Of a stretch of 54,624 nucleotides of DNA, positions 28,629-38,732 are shown one piece after another; position 1 is the stretch's first letter, and each line of letters opens with the position of its first letter. The DNA is from Gammaproteobacteria bacterium (GTDB taxonomy: Bacteria; Pseudomonadota; Gammaproteobacteria; Magnimaribacterales; D2472). The stretch lies in NCBI GenBank assembly GCA_002721465.1, contig PBKO01000011.1, positions 6,332-60,955 on the forward strand, read 5' to 3'. The notes under the pieces were generated by a model. The model saw only the letters and a program-made list of their open reading frames with translations, searched no databases and was not told the DNA's origin. The position numbers and the translations under genes are program-made.

Positions 28629-28972
28629 CTATGGATAATTAAGCCTACATCTTTTGCTCCACGAAGAGCTCCAGGCTTTGATACTCTTAGCTTAATTGAT
28701 TCAACACCAAAATCATCTTTTACCAATGATGCAATGCCTTCAGCTAAAGATTCTTGAAGTTGAAATGAAGATTCTTCAACAAATTTTATTACAGCTTTAC
28801 AAATAGTCTTGTAATCAGTTGTATCTTCTATTGAGTCAGATACTGCTGCTTTTCTGCAATCAAATGGAAATTCCATATCAATGCTCACTTCTTGTTTTAC
28901 TTTTCTCTCCCAATCAAAAATTCCAATGATTGTTTTAACTCTTAAATCTTTTATATAAATAATATCTTTCAT
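28625..28972 (-). CDS. folB: Dihydroneopterin aldolase
   Basis: 'IYIKDLRVKTIIGIFDWERKVKQEVSIDMEF', 'DYKTICKAVIKFVEESSFQLQESLAE'. Confidence 0.93.
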   Translation of the reverse strand: MKDIIYIKDLRVKTIIGIFDWERKVKQEVSIDMEFPFDCRKAAVSDSIEDTTDYKTICKAVIKFVEESSFQLQESLAEGIASLVKDDFGVESIKLRVSKPGALRGAKDVGLIIHR

Positions 28973-29973
28973 TGTTCCAACTCATCCAGTGGCCATCTTG
29001 CTCTTACTTTTGATACGTTATGTCCCTTATTTTTTGGGCTTATCTTCGATCCTACAAAAGCTATCATTGCAGCGTTATCACCACAATATTTCAGATCTGG
29101 GTAATAAACTTTAATATTAAGATCTTCTTCAATGTTTTTAAACTCATTTCTAATAAATTTATTAGCAGCAACTCCTCCAGCAATTATTATGTCCTTTCTA
29201 TTTGTTTTATTGATGGCTTTTGTTATTTTAGCAATTAATAAATCTGAAACAGCCTTTTGAAAAGATGCAGCTATATTTGATTTTACTTTCTCATCTAAAT
29301 TATCTATCTTTTGAACTGTATACAAAACAGATGTCTTTAATCCACTTAGACTCATATCAAGATTATCACTATGAATCATCGGTCTAGGAAAGTCATATGT
29401 TTCTGGATCACCATTTAAGGCTATTTTTTCAATATAGGGACCCCCTGGATATGGGAGATCAAGTAATTTTGCTACCTTGTCAAAAGCCTCTCCAACAGCA
29501 TCATCTTGAGATTGACCGATAATTTGATAGTTACCTTTTTCTTTTACATCAACAATCATGCTATGTCCGCCTGATATTAGTAAACACAAAAATGGCATTT
29601 TAATTTCTGGAAACTCCATCATAGGTGACATCAAATGTCCCTCAAGATGATTTATTGGGATTAATGGAACATCAAGTGCAGAAGATAAGCCTTGAGCAAA
29701 GCTCTCTCCAATTAAAAGTGCTCCTAATAATCCTGGACCAGATGTGTAAGCTATCTGATCAATACATTCTATTGAATAATCACCTAGTGCTTCTCTCATA
29801 ACATTTACTATCTTTGAACAATGGTCTCTTGATGCTAATTCGGGTACTACACCACCATATTGTGTATGCATTTTTATTTGACTATGAATTGATTCACCAA
29901 CTAACCCTTCATGAGAATCATAAATAGCAATTGCAGTTTCATCACATGATGTTTCTATTCCTAAAGTTTTCAT
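28969..29973 (-). CDS. tsaD: tRNA N6-threonylcarbamoyladenosine synthase subunit TsaD
   Basis: 'LGIETSCDETAIAIYD', 'GPGLLGALLIG', 'NHLEGHLMSP', 'LISGGHSMIV', 'GGVAANKFIR'. Confidence 0.97.
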   Translation of the reverse strand: MKTLGIETSCDETAIAIYDSHEGLVGESIHSQIKMHTQYGGVVPELASRDHCSKIVNVMREALGDYSIECIDQIAYTSGPGLLGALLIGESFAQGLSSALDVPLIPINHLEGHLMSPMMEFPEIKMPFLCLLISGGHSMIVDVKEKGNYQIIGQSQDDAVGEAFDKVAKLLDLPYPGGPYIEKIALNGDPETYDFPRPMIHSDNLDMSLSGLKTSVLYTVQKIDNLDEKVKSNIAASFQKAVSDLLIAKITKAINKTNRKDIIIAGGVAANKFIRNEFKNIEEDLNIKVYYPDLKYCGDNAAMIAFVGSKISPKNKGHNVSKVRARWPLDELEQ

Positions 29974-30022
29974 AAAAAATTTTGCAAAATTGTTAATAAA
30001 AGCCTAAACTACGCGACACATT

Positions 30023-30238
30023 ATGCCTTCAATTATAATAAAAGAAACAGAACATTTTGATATTGGTTTAAGAAAATTCAAGCGTGCTTGTGAAAAAGCT
30101 GCAATTGTTCCTGAAATAAGAGCAAGAGAATTCTACGAAAAACCAACTGAGAAGAGAAAACGTCTAATGGCAGCAGCTGTCAAAAGAGCAAGAAAAACTA
30201 ATAGGAAATATTCATTCCCAAGACAAAGATCTAGATAA
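30023..30238 (+). CDS. rpsU: 30S ribosomal protein S21
   Basis: 71 aa; '[33 protein letters not shown]'; divergent from tsaD. Confidence 0.95.
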   Translation: MPSIIIKETEHFDIGLRKFKRACEKAAIVPEIRAREFYEKPTEKRKRLMAAAVKRARKTNRKYSFPRQRSR

Positions 30239-30240
30239 TT

Positions 30241-30684
30241 TTGGCTCTTATATCTGATATTAAAAACGACCTTAAGCAGGCAATGCTTAATAAAGATGAT
30301 TTGGTACGAGATACTTTAAGAATGTTCTTATCCGAAGTTCAAAGATTTGAAATTGATAACAAAGAAGATGTGGATGATGCAAAGGCCATTCAGATTATTA
30401 ATAAAATGATTAAACAAAGAAATGATTCAATTAATCAATTCAAAACTGGTGGGAGAGACGACTTAGCTGAAAAAGAACAACATGAGTCTGACATTTTATC
30501 TAAGTACAAACCTCAACAACTCAGCGATGCAGATATCAAAATCAAAGTGAAAGAAGTTATAGAGCAAACTGGTTCAACTTCAATGCAAGATATAGGAAAA
30601 GTTATGGGTGAGCTAAAATCTTCTTTAGCTGGTTCAGCTGATATGGGTATTGTGAGCAAGATAGTAAAAGAGCTGCTTTCATAA
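30241..30684 (+). CDS. yqeY: GatB/YqeY domain-containing protein
   Basis: '[33 protein letters not shown]', '[32 protein letters not shown]'; TTG start. Confidence 0.92.
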   Translation: MALISDIKNDLKQAMLNKDDLVRDTLRMFLSEVQRFEIDNKEDVDDAKAIQIINKMIKQRNDSINQFKTGGRDDLAEKEQHESDILSKYKPQQLSDADIKIKVKEVIEQTGSTSMQDIGKVMGELKSSLAGSADMGIVSKIVKELLS

Positions 30685-30697
30685 AATTTTTTTTAAT

Positions 30698-31399
30698 ATG
30701 AGAAACAAAGATCGTGATCATAACCAACTTAGAGATATCTCAATTGAATCAAATGTTAATATTCATGCGGAAGGATCTGTTTTAGTATCATTTGGAAATA
30801 CCAAAGTTATTTGTAACGCCTCTATTGAAAATAACGTTCCACGATGGATGAAAAACTCCGATGAAGGTTGGATAACTGCTGAATATGGCATGTTACCAAG
30901 ATCCACCAATGAAAGAATGAGTAGAGAAGCTGCAAGAGGAAAACAGAGTGGAAGAACTCAAGAAATTCAGAGGCTAATAGGAAGATCTCTTAGACAAGCT
31001 GTAAATCTTAAATACTTAAAAGGCAAAACAATTAATATTGATTGCGATGTTATTCAAGCTGATGGTGGCACAAGAACGGCATCTATAACTGGAGGTTGTG
31101 TTGCTTTGTTTCTTGCAATTAAGAATCATCATGATGATCATAGAGCGATTAAATCCTTCGTAGCTGCGATATCTCTTGGTATCAAAGACAATAAGATTTT
31201 ATTGGACTTAGATTATGACGAGGATAGCTCAGCTGATACTGACATTAATATTGTGATGAACGAAAATGATGAATTGATTGAAATCCAAGGTACTGCTGAA
31301 GATGCACCTTTTTCAAAATCAGAACTTGTTGATATGCTAGAGATGGGTGGCTCTGCAATAGCAGAGTTAATACAAAAACAAAAAGCTTGTATTGAGTAA
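30698..31399 (+). CDS. rph: Ribonuclease PH
   Basis: '[21 protein letters not shown]', '[38 protein letters not shown]', '[19 protein letters not shown]'. Confidence 0.97.
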   Translation: MRNKDRDHNQLRDISIESNVNIHAEGSVLVSFGNTKVICNASIENNVPRWMKNSDEGWITAEYGMLPRSTNERMSREAARGKQSGRTQEIQRLIGRSLRQAVNLKYLKGKTINIDCDVIQADGGTRTASITGGCVALFLAIKNHHDDHRAIKSFVAAISLGIKDNKILLDLDYDEDSSADTDINIVMNENDELIEIQGTAEDAPFSKSELVDMLEMGGSAIAELIQKQKACIE

Positions 31400-32038
31400 G
31401 TGAAAGATTATCAAAAACTATTTCTTAATTTAGCAATAGAATCTAATTCTTTGCAGTTTGGTTCTTTCACTTTAAAGTCTGGAAGAAAAAGTCCATATTT
31501 TTTTAATGCCGCAAATATGTTAAGTAATTGTAATCTCTTTGAGTTAGCAAATTGCTATAAAAGTGCTATCGAAGATAAAGAGCTAGAATTTGACTCAATT
31601 TATGGTCCAGCTTATAAAGGTATATTTCTTGGGTCTATTGTTGCAGCAGCTTTTGGTAACGATGGCAAAGAGTATCCTCTTTCATTTAATAGAAAGGAAG
31701 AAAAAGATCATGGAGAGGGAGGCAATATTATTGGGCCGCCTCCATCTGGAAATGTTTTGATCATTGACGATGTTTTATCAGCTGGAACTGCTGGAAGAGA
31801 GTCAATAGAGATGATTTTAAAGCTTTCCGCTAACCCTAGTGCATTTTTAGTCGGTTTGGATAGACAAGAAATAGGTATATCAGAAATTTCCTCAAGCAAG
31901 GAGCTTGAAAAAGACTTCAATATTAGGGTTGAATCTATAGTTAATTTAGACACACTTGTTGATTTTGTTAAAGACGATCAAAAATTTGATAAGCATATTG
32001 AAGATCTCAACAAGTATAGAGAAGAATGGGGAGCATAA
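31400..32038 (+). CDS. pyrE: Orotate phosphoribosyltransferase
   Basis: 'FGSFTLKSGRKSPYFFN', 'FDSIYGPAYKGIFLG', 'FNRKEEKDHGEGG', 'VLIIDDVLSAGTAGRES'; GTG start. Confidence 0.95.
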   Translation: MKDYQKLFLNLAIESNSLQFGSFTLKSGRKSPYFFNAANMLSNCNLFELANCYKSAIEDKELEFDSIYGPAYKGIFLGSIVAAAFGNDGKEYPLSFNRKEEKDHGEGGNIIGPPPSGNVLIIDDVLSAGTAGRESIEMILKLSANPSAFLVGLDRQEIGISEISSSKELEKDFNIRVESIVNLDTLVDFVKDDQKFDKHIEDLNKYREEWGA

Positions 32039-32653
32039 ATGTTTTCAGGAATAGTCCAAGGAACAGGCAAATTATCTAAAATCATCAACAATAAAGATTT
32101 CGTTAGGCTTGAAATAATACCGCCTAAAAACTTTTCAAAAAATCTCAAGAAGGGTTTTAGTATTTCTGTAGATGGAGTTTGCCTCACATCACTTTCTGGC
32201 AATTCAAAAACTTTAAAGTTTGATGTAATAGAAGAGACCTTATCAAGAACAAATTTTAAAGAATTAAAAAAAGGGTCATCTGTCAATCTAGAAAGATCAA
32301 TAACTGCTTCGTCAGAAATTGGTGGTCACTTAATGTCTGGACATATTCATTTTACTGGTAAAGTTAAAAAGATTATTAAAAAGCCATCTACTATCGATAT
32401 TGTAGTTAGCTTCCAAAAAAGATTTAAAGATTATATTTTTGAAAAAGGCTATATAGGTATTAATGGCTGTAGTCTAACTCTAGGAAAAGTAAATAAGGAT
32501 AGTTTCTATTTACATATTATTCCCGAAACTCTCTCAATAACTAATTTGAAAGAATTAAAAACGAATTCATTGGTTAATGTTGAAATAGATCAAAATACTA
32601 TTTCAATTGTAGAGACAGTTAAAAAAACTTTAGCAGCTCAAAAATCTCGATAA
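32039..32653 (+). CDS. ribE: Riboflavin synthase alpha chain
   Basis: 'MFSGIVQGTGKLSKI', 'SVDGVCLTSL', 'GGHLMSGHIHFTGKV', 'GINGCSLTLGKV'. Confidence 0.93.
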   Translation: MFSGIVQGTGKLSKIINNKDFVRLEIIPPKNFSKNLKKGFSISVDGVCLTSLSGNSKTLKFDVIEETLSRTNFKELKKGSSVNLERSITASSEIGGHLMSGHIHFTGKVKKIIKKPSTIDIVVSFQKRFKDYIFEKGYIGINGCSLTLGKVNKDSFYLHIIPETLSITNLKELKTNSLVNVEIDQNTISIVETVKKTLAAQKSR

Positions 32654-33535
32654 AACAGCCATCCTTACAGCAACTCCATTTTTCACCTGCTCTCTTATCA
32701 CTGATTGCTCAGAATCATAAATAGACTCAGTGATTTCTATATAGTTTACTGGTCCTGGATGCATAATTATTGCATCTCCTTTTGCATTATCCATCTTTTC
32801 AGATGTTAGTTGATAGTCTTGTTTATAAGTTTCTAAATCTAAATCTAGCTCTTGTTCAAATCTTTCATGTTGAATTCTTAAAGCCATTACAACATCAGCA
32901 TTGTCCAAAGCTTTATTCAAGTCTGGTTCATATAGTCCTTGTTTATTATCTATATATTTTGTGCACATTGCTGGATGACCTGATAAAACAAGTGCCTCAA
33001 GCTCAAAATTTTTGAGAACCTCAAGAAAAGATGAAGTAACACGAGAATGATCAAGATCACCTACAATTACAATTTTTAGGCTATCTAGAGTTTCTTTGTT
33101 ATCCATTATTGTCTTTAAATCAAGCAAGGTTTGAGTTGGATGTGACAACATGCCCTCGCCTGCATTTACAAAAGTCATATTTGGTAAATATTCTGCAAGA
33201 TCCTTTATCACTGAGTCAGAATGCCTTAGTACACATAAATCAACACCCATTAGATGAAGTGCATCAATAGTCTCATAGATAGTTTCTCCTTTTTGTATAG
33301 AAGAATTATTTACATCGAAATCTAAAACACAACATCCTAGGTTTGATGCGGCGATAGAGAACGAAGATTTAGTTCTGGTGCTTGGTTCACAAAAAACATT
33401 TGCAATGGTCTTATCTGGAAAAAGATCCTCTTTTCTAAAATTACCTTCATCATCAATAAAACTATCAGAAAACTTAATAATTTCTAAAATTTCATTTTTA
33501 GATAAGTCAGAAATAGATATTAGATTTTTAGCCAT
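32630..33535 (-). CDS. pyrB: Aspartate carbamoyltransferase catalytic subunit
   Basis: 'FCEPSTRTKSSFSIAASNLG', 'LRHSDS', 'AGEGMLSHPTQTLLDLKTI', 'IVGDLDHSRVTSSF', 'IMHPGPVN'. Start re-placed to ATG at 33535. Confidence 0.96.
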   Translation of the reverse strand: MAKNLISISDLSKNEILEIIKFSDSFIDDEGNFRKEDLFPDKTIANVFCEPSTRTKSSFSIAASNLGCCVLDFDVNNSSIQKGETIYETIDALHLMGVDLCVLRHSDSVIKDLAEYLPNMTFVNAGEGMLSHPTQTLLDLKTIMDNKETLDSLKIVIVGDLDHSRVTSSFLEVLKNFELEALVLSGHPAMCTKYIDNKQGLYEPDLNKALDNADVVMALRIQHERFEQELDLDLETYKQDYQLTSEKMDNAKGDAIIMHPGPVNYIEITESIYDSEQSVIREQVKNGVAVRMAVLSRFLSC

Positions 33536-33914
33536 TAGTTGAAACAATTGCCTCAATCTCAACATTCACACCCAGAGGTAAACCAGATACTTCTACAGTT
33601 GCTCTTGCAGGAAATGGTTCAACAAAATTATTAATCATAACTTCATTTACTTTTGCAAAATTACCAAGATCGGTTAAAAAAATTGTTATTTTTACAATGT
33701 CTTCTAATCCTAATCCTGCTGCCTCGCATATACTCTTGAGATTTTTAATTACTTGAGTAGTTTCTTCTTCTATGGATCCTTCAACAAGATTTCCTGTTTT
33801 TGGATCTAAGGGTATTTGCCCTGATATAAAGATTAGATCTCCAGTTTTAACAGCCTGTGAGTATGGTCCTATGGCTTGAGGAGCATTTTGTGTTGAGATT
33901 ACTTCCTTAGACAT
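33528..33914 (-). CDS. ridA: RidA family reactive enamine/imine deaminase
   Basis: 'NAPQAIGPYSQAVKTGDLIFISGQIPLDPKTGNLV...PFPARATVEVSGLPLGVNVEIEAI'. ATG at 33914 preceded by AAAGGAG (plus strand ctccttt 921-927 of the 33xxx line); in-frame upstream ATG at 33995. Confidence 0.93.
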   Translation of the reverse strand: MSKEVISTQNAPQAIGPYSQAVKTGDLIFISGQIPLDPKTGNLVEGSIEEETTQVIKNLKSICEAAGLGLEDIVKITIFLTDLGNFAKVNEVMINNFVEPFPARATVEVSGLPLGVNVEIEAIVSTNG

Positions 33915-33984
33915 TTTTAACTCCTTTGACAAAATAAAATTAGGTAGTAATAGAATTGTACATAAAAAAAAATAAATTATTTTA

Positions 33985-36168
33985 CTATTTGTCATTAATA
34001 TTTCTTCTACAACTAGTTGTAAATTTCATGCCTCTTACCTTTTTCATTATATTCTTTAGATCTTCTAAATTTTTAACTTCAATTTCTAATTCAAAACCAG
34101 CAAATTTTTTATCAATTGTTTTTGTATTTACTGAATCAATATTAATTCCATTCTTTGCAAATACCGAACCTAGATCTGAAAGAACTCCAACTCTATCTTC
34201 TGTATTAATTTCTATTTTAGTTTTGTATAAAAGATCCTTCTTATTTTCTCCCCAGATTGCAGGTAAATATCTAGGATCTTTTTTGATATATTTTAAAATT
34301 TGTTTACATTTTTTGTGATGAACAACCATTCCCCTTTCCGTATCTGAATGAGCTGCAACAGGATCTCCATATACTGGGCGGCAACATTTTGCAAAACGAA
34401 CGGTAACACTTTCAATTCTGTTATCTAAAATAATTACAGGATTAGGCTCTTCAATACCTTCTCTAATTTGAAGCCCCGAATAAAATCTTTCAGCGATAAT
34501 ACTTCCAGTTCTCTTGCCCAAACCAAGATCGGTAAGTAAATTATTAAGTGATGTAACTCCAATGGAGTCGAGTATTTTCTTGAGATAGCTTCCTCGATAT
34601 TCTGAAAGACTTGAGCCAGCTCTTTTTAACTCAGTCTCAAGCATCACTTTACCAGCCTTTCTTGCATCTGATTCTTTTTGTTTTCTTAATCTGGCTCTAA
34701 TGAAACTTCTTGCTTTACTTGTAACAACATAATTAAGCCATGAAGGATCTATTTCTGATTTAGTTTTTGATGTGATTATTTCAACAGTTTGACCAGTTTC
34801 AAGTTCAATATTAATTGGTACTTCTTTTCTATTAACTTTGCATCCAATGATTGAATTTCCTAAATCGGTATGAACTTCATATGCAAAGTCTATTGGTGTA
34901 GCTCCTTTTCTTAGAGCATACACGTCACCTTTTGGTGAAAATAAAAAGACCTCGTTAGAATCTAGATCTGTTTTTATGGATTCAGCAAACTCAGATGGAC
35001 TATTAGATTTTTTTTGAAGATCTACTAAGCTACTGAGCCATCTGGTTGCTCTGAGTTCTGATCCCTTCTTTTTATCATTAGTCTTGAACTGCCAGTGAGC
35101 TGCAATTCCAAAACTTGCTATTTCAGACATACTTCTAGTTTGTATCTGTACCTCAATTGGGAAAGCATTTAATGCAAGCAAGCTTGTATGCAGAGCCTGG
35201 TATCCATTACTTTTTGGAATGGCGATATAATCTTTAAATCTATTTTCAATTGGTGAAAAATAGTTATGAATAATTCCAAGAGATCTATAACACTCATCAA
35301 CAGAATCAACGAGTATTCTAAAACCATAAACATCTAAAATTTCAGAAAAAGGTTTATGTTTAGATTTAATTTTTTTATAGATGCTATAGATATTTTTTTC
35401 TCTGCCCTTTACACCAACTTCATCAATTCCATTTGATTTAAGATGCTTTTTGAGTTCTTTTCTTATTTTAGAAACAATTCTTTTTCTGCCTCCACTAGAT
35501 TTTTTTATTGCACTTTCTAGCATTGAGGCTCTTAGAGGATGAATGCATCTAAATGATAAATCCTCTAATTCGGATCTTATATCCTGCATACCAATTCTTA
35601 ATGCTAATGGACCATATAATTCTATGGTTTCTTTAGATTTTTGAATCTGCTTAGATCTTGGTAAATGCTCAATGGTTCTCATGTTATGAAGTCTGTCACA
35701 TATTTTTACCAATATTACTCTTACATCTTTTGAAATTGCTAACATCATTTTTTGAAGATTATTAGCATCTCTCTCTGATGTAGTTTTTATATCTAAAGCG
35801 CTAAGCTTGCTCACTCCATCAACTATCTCTGCAACATCATTTCCAAATAACTTTGCAAGATCATTTTTTTTAACATCACAATCTTCGAGAATATCATGCA
35901 TTAATGCAGCACATATAGAATCAGGATCCATTTTAAGTTCCAATAAAATGCTAGCCACATTTACAGGGTGTGAAATATATTTTGAGCCATCTTTTCTCTT
36001 TTGACCTTCATGAGAATAGAATGCAAATGTATATGCCTTTTGAATCTTTTTAAGATCTTTGACATCAAGATATGATTTTGTTTTTTTATAAAAATCGTAT
36101 GGTAATTTGAGTAGATAATCCTCTGTAAAGTTATTAACTAACGTGCTTGGCAGGACATGGTCACTCAA
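33985..36168 (-). CDS. spoT: Bifunctional (p)ppGpp synthetase/hydrolase
   Basis: HD domain ('SHPVNVASILL', 'ALMHDILEDC'), synthetase 'DVYGFRILVDS...RFKDYIAIPKSNGYQALHT', TGS 'FLFSPKGDVYALRKGATPIDFAYEVHTDLG', C-terminal ACT. Confidence 0.95.
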   Translation of the reverse strand: MSDHVLPSTLVNNFTEDYLLKLPYDFYKKTKSYLDVKDLKKIQKAYTFAFYSHEGQKRKDGSKYISHPVNVASILLELKMDPDSICAALMHDILEDCDVKKNDLAKLFGNDVAEIVDGVSKLSALDIKTTSERDANNLQKMMLAISKDVRVILVKICDRLHNMRTIEHLPRSKQIQKSKETIELYGPLALRIGMQDIRSELEDLSFRCIHPLRASMLESAIKKSSGGRKRIVSKIRKELKKHLKSNGIDEVGVKGREKNIYSIYKKIKSKHKPFSEILDVYGFRILVDSVDECYRSLGIIHNYFSPIENRFKDYIAIPKSNGYQALHTSLLALNAFPIEVQIQTRSMSEIASFGIAAHWQFKTNDKKKGSELRATRWLSSLVDLQKKSNSPSEFAESIKTDLDSNEVFLFSPKGDVYALRKGATPIDFAYEVHTDLGNSIIGCKVNRKEVPINIELETGQTVEIITSKTKSEIDPSWLNYVVTSKARSFIRARLRKQKESDARKAGKVMLETELKRAGSSLSEYRGSYLKKILDSIGVTSLNNLLTDLGLGKRTGSIIAERFYSGLQIREGIEEPNPVIILDNRIESVTVRFAKCCRPVYGDPVAAHSDTERGMVVHHKKCKQILKYIKKDPRYLPAIWGENKKDLLYKTKIEINTEDRVGVLSDLGSVFAKNGINIDSVNTKTIDKKFAGFELEIEVKNLEDLKNIMKKVRGMKFTTSCRRNINDK

Positions 36169-36188
36169 GATAACCGCTCCTTAATCAT

Positions 36189-36458
36189 TTATCCAATATT
36201 TTCGTTTTCTGGATTTGAAGGAACAGAGAATTCGTCAAGTAAGACGTCTTCTTCAAGTGTTTTTTCTAATGTTTCCTGATCGAGTAAACCTTCTTCAATT
36301 TCCCTTAAAGCAACTAAAGTCGGTTTATCATTATCCCATTCCACCAAAGGATCTCTGCTAGTTGTCGAGAGTTGTCTTGCACGCTTAGATGCCATTAATA
36401 TAAGATCAAACCTACTAGGTATCTTCTGTAAACAATCTTCTACTGTAATTCTTGCCAT
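36189..36458 (-). CDS. rpoZ: RNA polymerase omega subunit
   Basis: '[30 protein letters not shown]'; between gmk and spoT. Confidence 0.95.
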   Translation of the reverse strand: MARITVEDCLQKIPSRFDLILMASKRARQLSTTSRDPLVEWDNDKPTLVALREIEEGLLDQETLEKTLEEDVLLDEFSVPSNPENENIG

Positions 36459-36496
36459 TTTACGCTCCTGGGTTGAGTATTCTAATTCTTATTAAC

Positions 36497-37123
36497 TCAT
36501 TTATCCAATAAATCTTTTAATATATTGTTACTTTTTCTAGAGTCGTAACTTTTCTTTTCATCAAAAATTATTAATTTTAAATATTCAATAGTCTTCTCAA
36601 AATTATCATTCACTAAAATGTGATCAAAACTCTCTGCGTACATGAGTTCTGATTTTGCATTAACAAGTCTTTTTTTTATTACATTCTCAGAATCTAAGCC
36701 TCTATCTTTTAATCTCTGCTCAAGCTCTTCTAATGATGGAGGCAGTATGAATATAGATATTGTATCTACAAAGGATTTTTTTATTTGCTCATATCCTTGA
36801 ACATCAATATCAAGAATAATATCTTTACCACTGTTAGTTTTTTCATCAATAAAAGTTTTGAGGGTACCATATTGATACTCATGAACAGTTGCATGCTCTA
36901 TAAAAGCATTATCTATTTTTAAAGCATTAAATTCTTCATCTGTAACAAAAAAGTAATCTCTACCATGCTCTTCACCTTCTCGTGGTGAGCGGGTTGTAAC
37001 AGATACTGAGAGTTCAATCTTTCCATCACTTGATTCAACAATTTTTTTTATCAGTGAGGATTTACCGGCACCTGAGGGAGCTGCAAAAATAATCAATTTT
37101 CCTTTTGTTAAATCACTCAACAT
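36497..37123 (-). CDS. gmk: Guanylate kinase
   Basis: 'LIIFAAPSGAGKSSLIKKI', 'VSVTTRSPREGEEHGRDYFFV', 'DIILDIDVQG'. Start re-placed to ATG at 37123. Confidence 0.96.
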   Translation of the reverse strand: MLSDLTKGKLIIFAAPSGAGKSSLIKKIVESSDGKIELSVSVTTRSPREGEEHGRDYFFVTDEEFNALKIDNAFIEHATVHEYQYGTLKTFIDEKTNSGKDIILDIDVQGYEQIKKSFVDTISIFILPPSLEELEQRLKDRGLDSENVIKKRLVNAKSELMYAESFDHILVNDNFEKTIEYLKLIIFDEKKSYDSRKSNNILKDLLDK

Positions 37124-37961
37124 TTTGAATTTGTTCACGCATTTCTTCAATACTTAATTTTATTTCTAGTCCATAACTCTTCAAATTAGATTCATCCAGT
37201 TTTACAGTTAAAGTATTGGCTTCTCTAAATAATTCCTGAAGAATAAAATCTATCTTTTTTCCACTAGTTTTTTTTTGATTTATTTCCTTAACTAAAGACT
37301 CACAATGAAAATTAATTCTGTCTATTTCTTCACTTACATCATGTTTCAAGGCAAGCAAAACAATTTCTTGTTCTAATCTTTTTTTATCTAATGTATCAAT
37401 TATTTCTAAAACTTTTTGCTGATACTTCCTTTTCCTTTTATGAATATTTTTTTGGCTTGCCTTATTTATTTTTGAAATAGTTGTTTTTATATAATTGATT
37501 TTTTTTAAAAGCACTTTACAAATTTTTTTTCCTTCAGAGACTTTTGATGAATGAAAATCTTCTAATGCATTATTGAAGACATCCTTAATATGTTTTTTGT
37601 TTAGATTGATGGACGTATTTATCTGAAAAATCCCAGGTACATTTTTTATATCATTAAATTTGATTTTGCTGGAATCTATAGTGCTCTTTTCAAGTGATGT
37701 TTTAAATTTTTTTAAAAGCTCGGTATCTATCGAATAATATGTTTTTTGAGGCATTTTAAATCTCAGTCTAACCTCAAACTTTCCTCTCTTATTATCTTTA
37801 GAAATTGATTTTTTTATATAGTCCTCGAGATCATTGGGCAGATCATTTGACTTAATAGATATTTCGTTAAATCTATGATTGATGCTCTTTATTTCACAAT
37901 ATATTTCAAAATCATTTTGGATCATCTCAGAGGATCCAAAACCTGTCATACTATTAATCAT
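37113..37961 (-). CDS. yicC: YicC family endoribonuclease-like protein
   Basis: 'MINSMTGFGSSE', 'IKSINHRFNEISIK', C-terminal 'GKKIDFILQELFREANTLTVK'. Confidence 0.93.
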   Translation of the reverse strand: MINSMTGFGSSEMIQNDFEIYCEIKSINHRFNEISIKSNDLPNDLEDYIKKSISKDNKRGKFEVRLRFKMPQKTYYSIDTELLKKFKTSLEKSTIDSSKIKFNDIKNVPGIFQINTSINLNKKHIKDVFNNALEDFHSSKVSEGKKICKVLLKKINYIKTTISKINKASQKNIHKRKRKYQQKVLEIIDTLDKKRLEQEIVLLALKHDVSEEIDRINFHCESLVKEINQKKTSGKKIDFILQELFREANTLTVKLDESNLKSYGLEIKLSIEEMREQIQNVE

Positions 37962-38008
37962 CTAAATATTGTATTTTGCAATTGAGATTTCTACTAGTTA
38001 AATCTATT

Positions 38009-38674
38009 TTAAAAGTTAAATCCTAGCTTTTTTAATTTATTATTTGAAATGTTACGTTCCTTGTTTAAGTTTAATTTATCTTCACAACAATTAAATATTT
38101 CAGAAGATTTAAATTTAAAATCATTCTCAACAAAGAACTTGATAATTTTTGCAGCATTATTTCGACTAAGAGAGTTTTTATAATTGTGTGGTTTATTTTG
38201 ATCATATAACCCAGCAAACCTTAAAATGATTAACTTATCTTGATAATAATTTAATTGCTTTTTTTCATAATCTTGAATGATTTCAGTTCTAAAGCCATTC
38301 TGAATCAAAATATCATCTTCTGAGACTATTTCTTTTTTTGAAGGTCCATAAACTCTTGTGGATGATATTGAAATAAACTTTTGATATGAAATTGTTTTTA
38401 TAAGATTATTTATATTATTTGAAGATTTTAAAAAGCCATCTTTATAATCATTTTCGTTAATGGAATTAGGCTTTGGAAAAAAAATGATAGAATCGAATGT
38501 ATCTGGATCTAGGCTAAAAGAATTATCCGACAGCCAGTCCCAGCAAATGTGACAATCTAAATTTTTTTTATTATTTCTTGATATCCCAATAACCTTGTAT
38601 TTTGATAAATCAAGTATTTCAGAAAGTCTCGAAGCAACTTCTCCATAACCAATTATTAAAATATTCTTTTTCAT
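38009..38674 (-). CDS. NAD(P)-dependent epimerase/dehydratase family protein (YeeZ-like)
   Basis: Rossmann 'ILIIGYGEVASRLSEIL', 'ISISSTRVYG', 'ILRFAGLYD'. Confidence 0.72.
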   Translation of the reverse strand: MKKNILIIGYGEVASRLSEILDLSKYKVIGISRNNKKNLDCHICWDWLSDNSFSLDPDTFDSIIFFPKPNSINENDYKDGFLKSSNNINNLIKTISYQKFISISSTRVYGPSKKEIVSEDDILIQNGFRTEIIQDYEKKQLNYYQDKLIILRFAGLYDQNKPHNYKNSLSRNNAAKIIKFFVENDFKFKSSEIFNCCEDKLNLNKERNISNNKLKKLGFNF

Positions 38675-38732
38675 TGACCAATTTAATAAATATATCTAAA
38701 AGATTTTAAATCTGAGATATATTTTTAATTAT

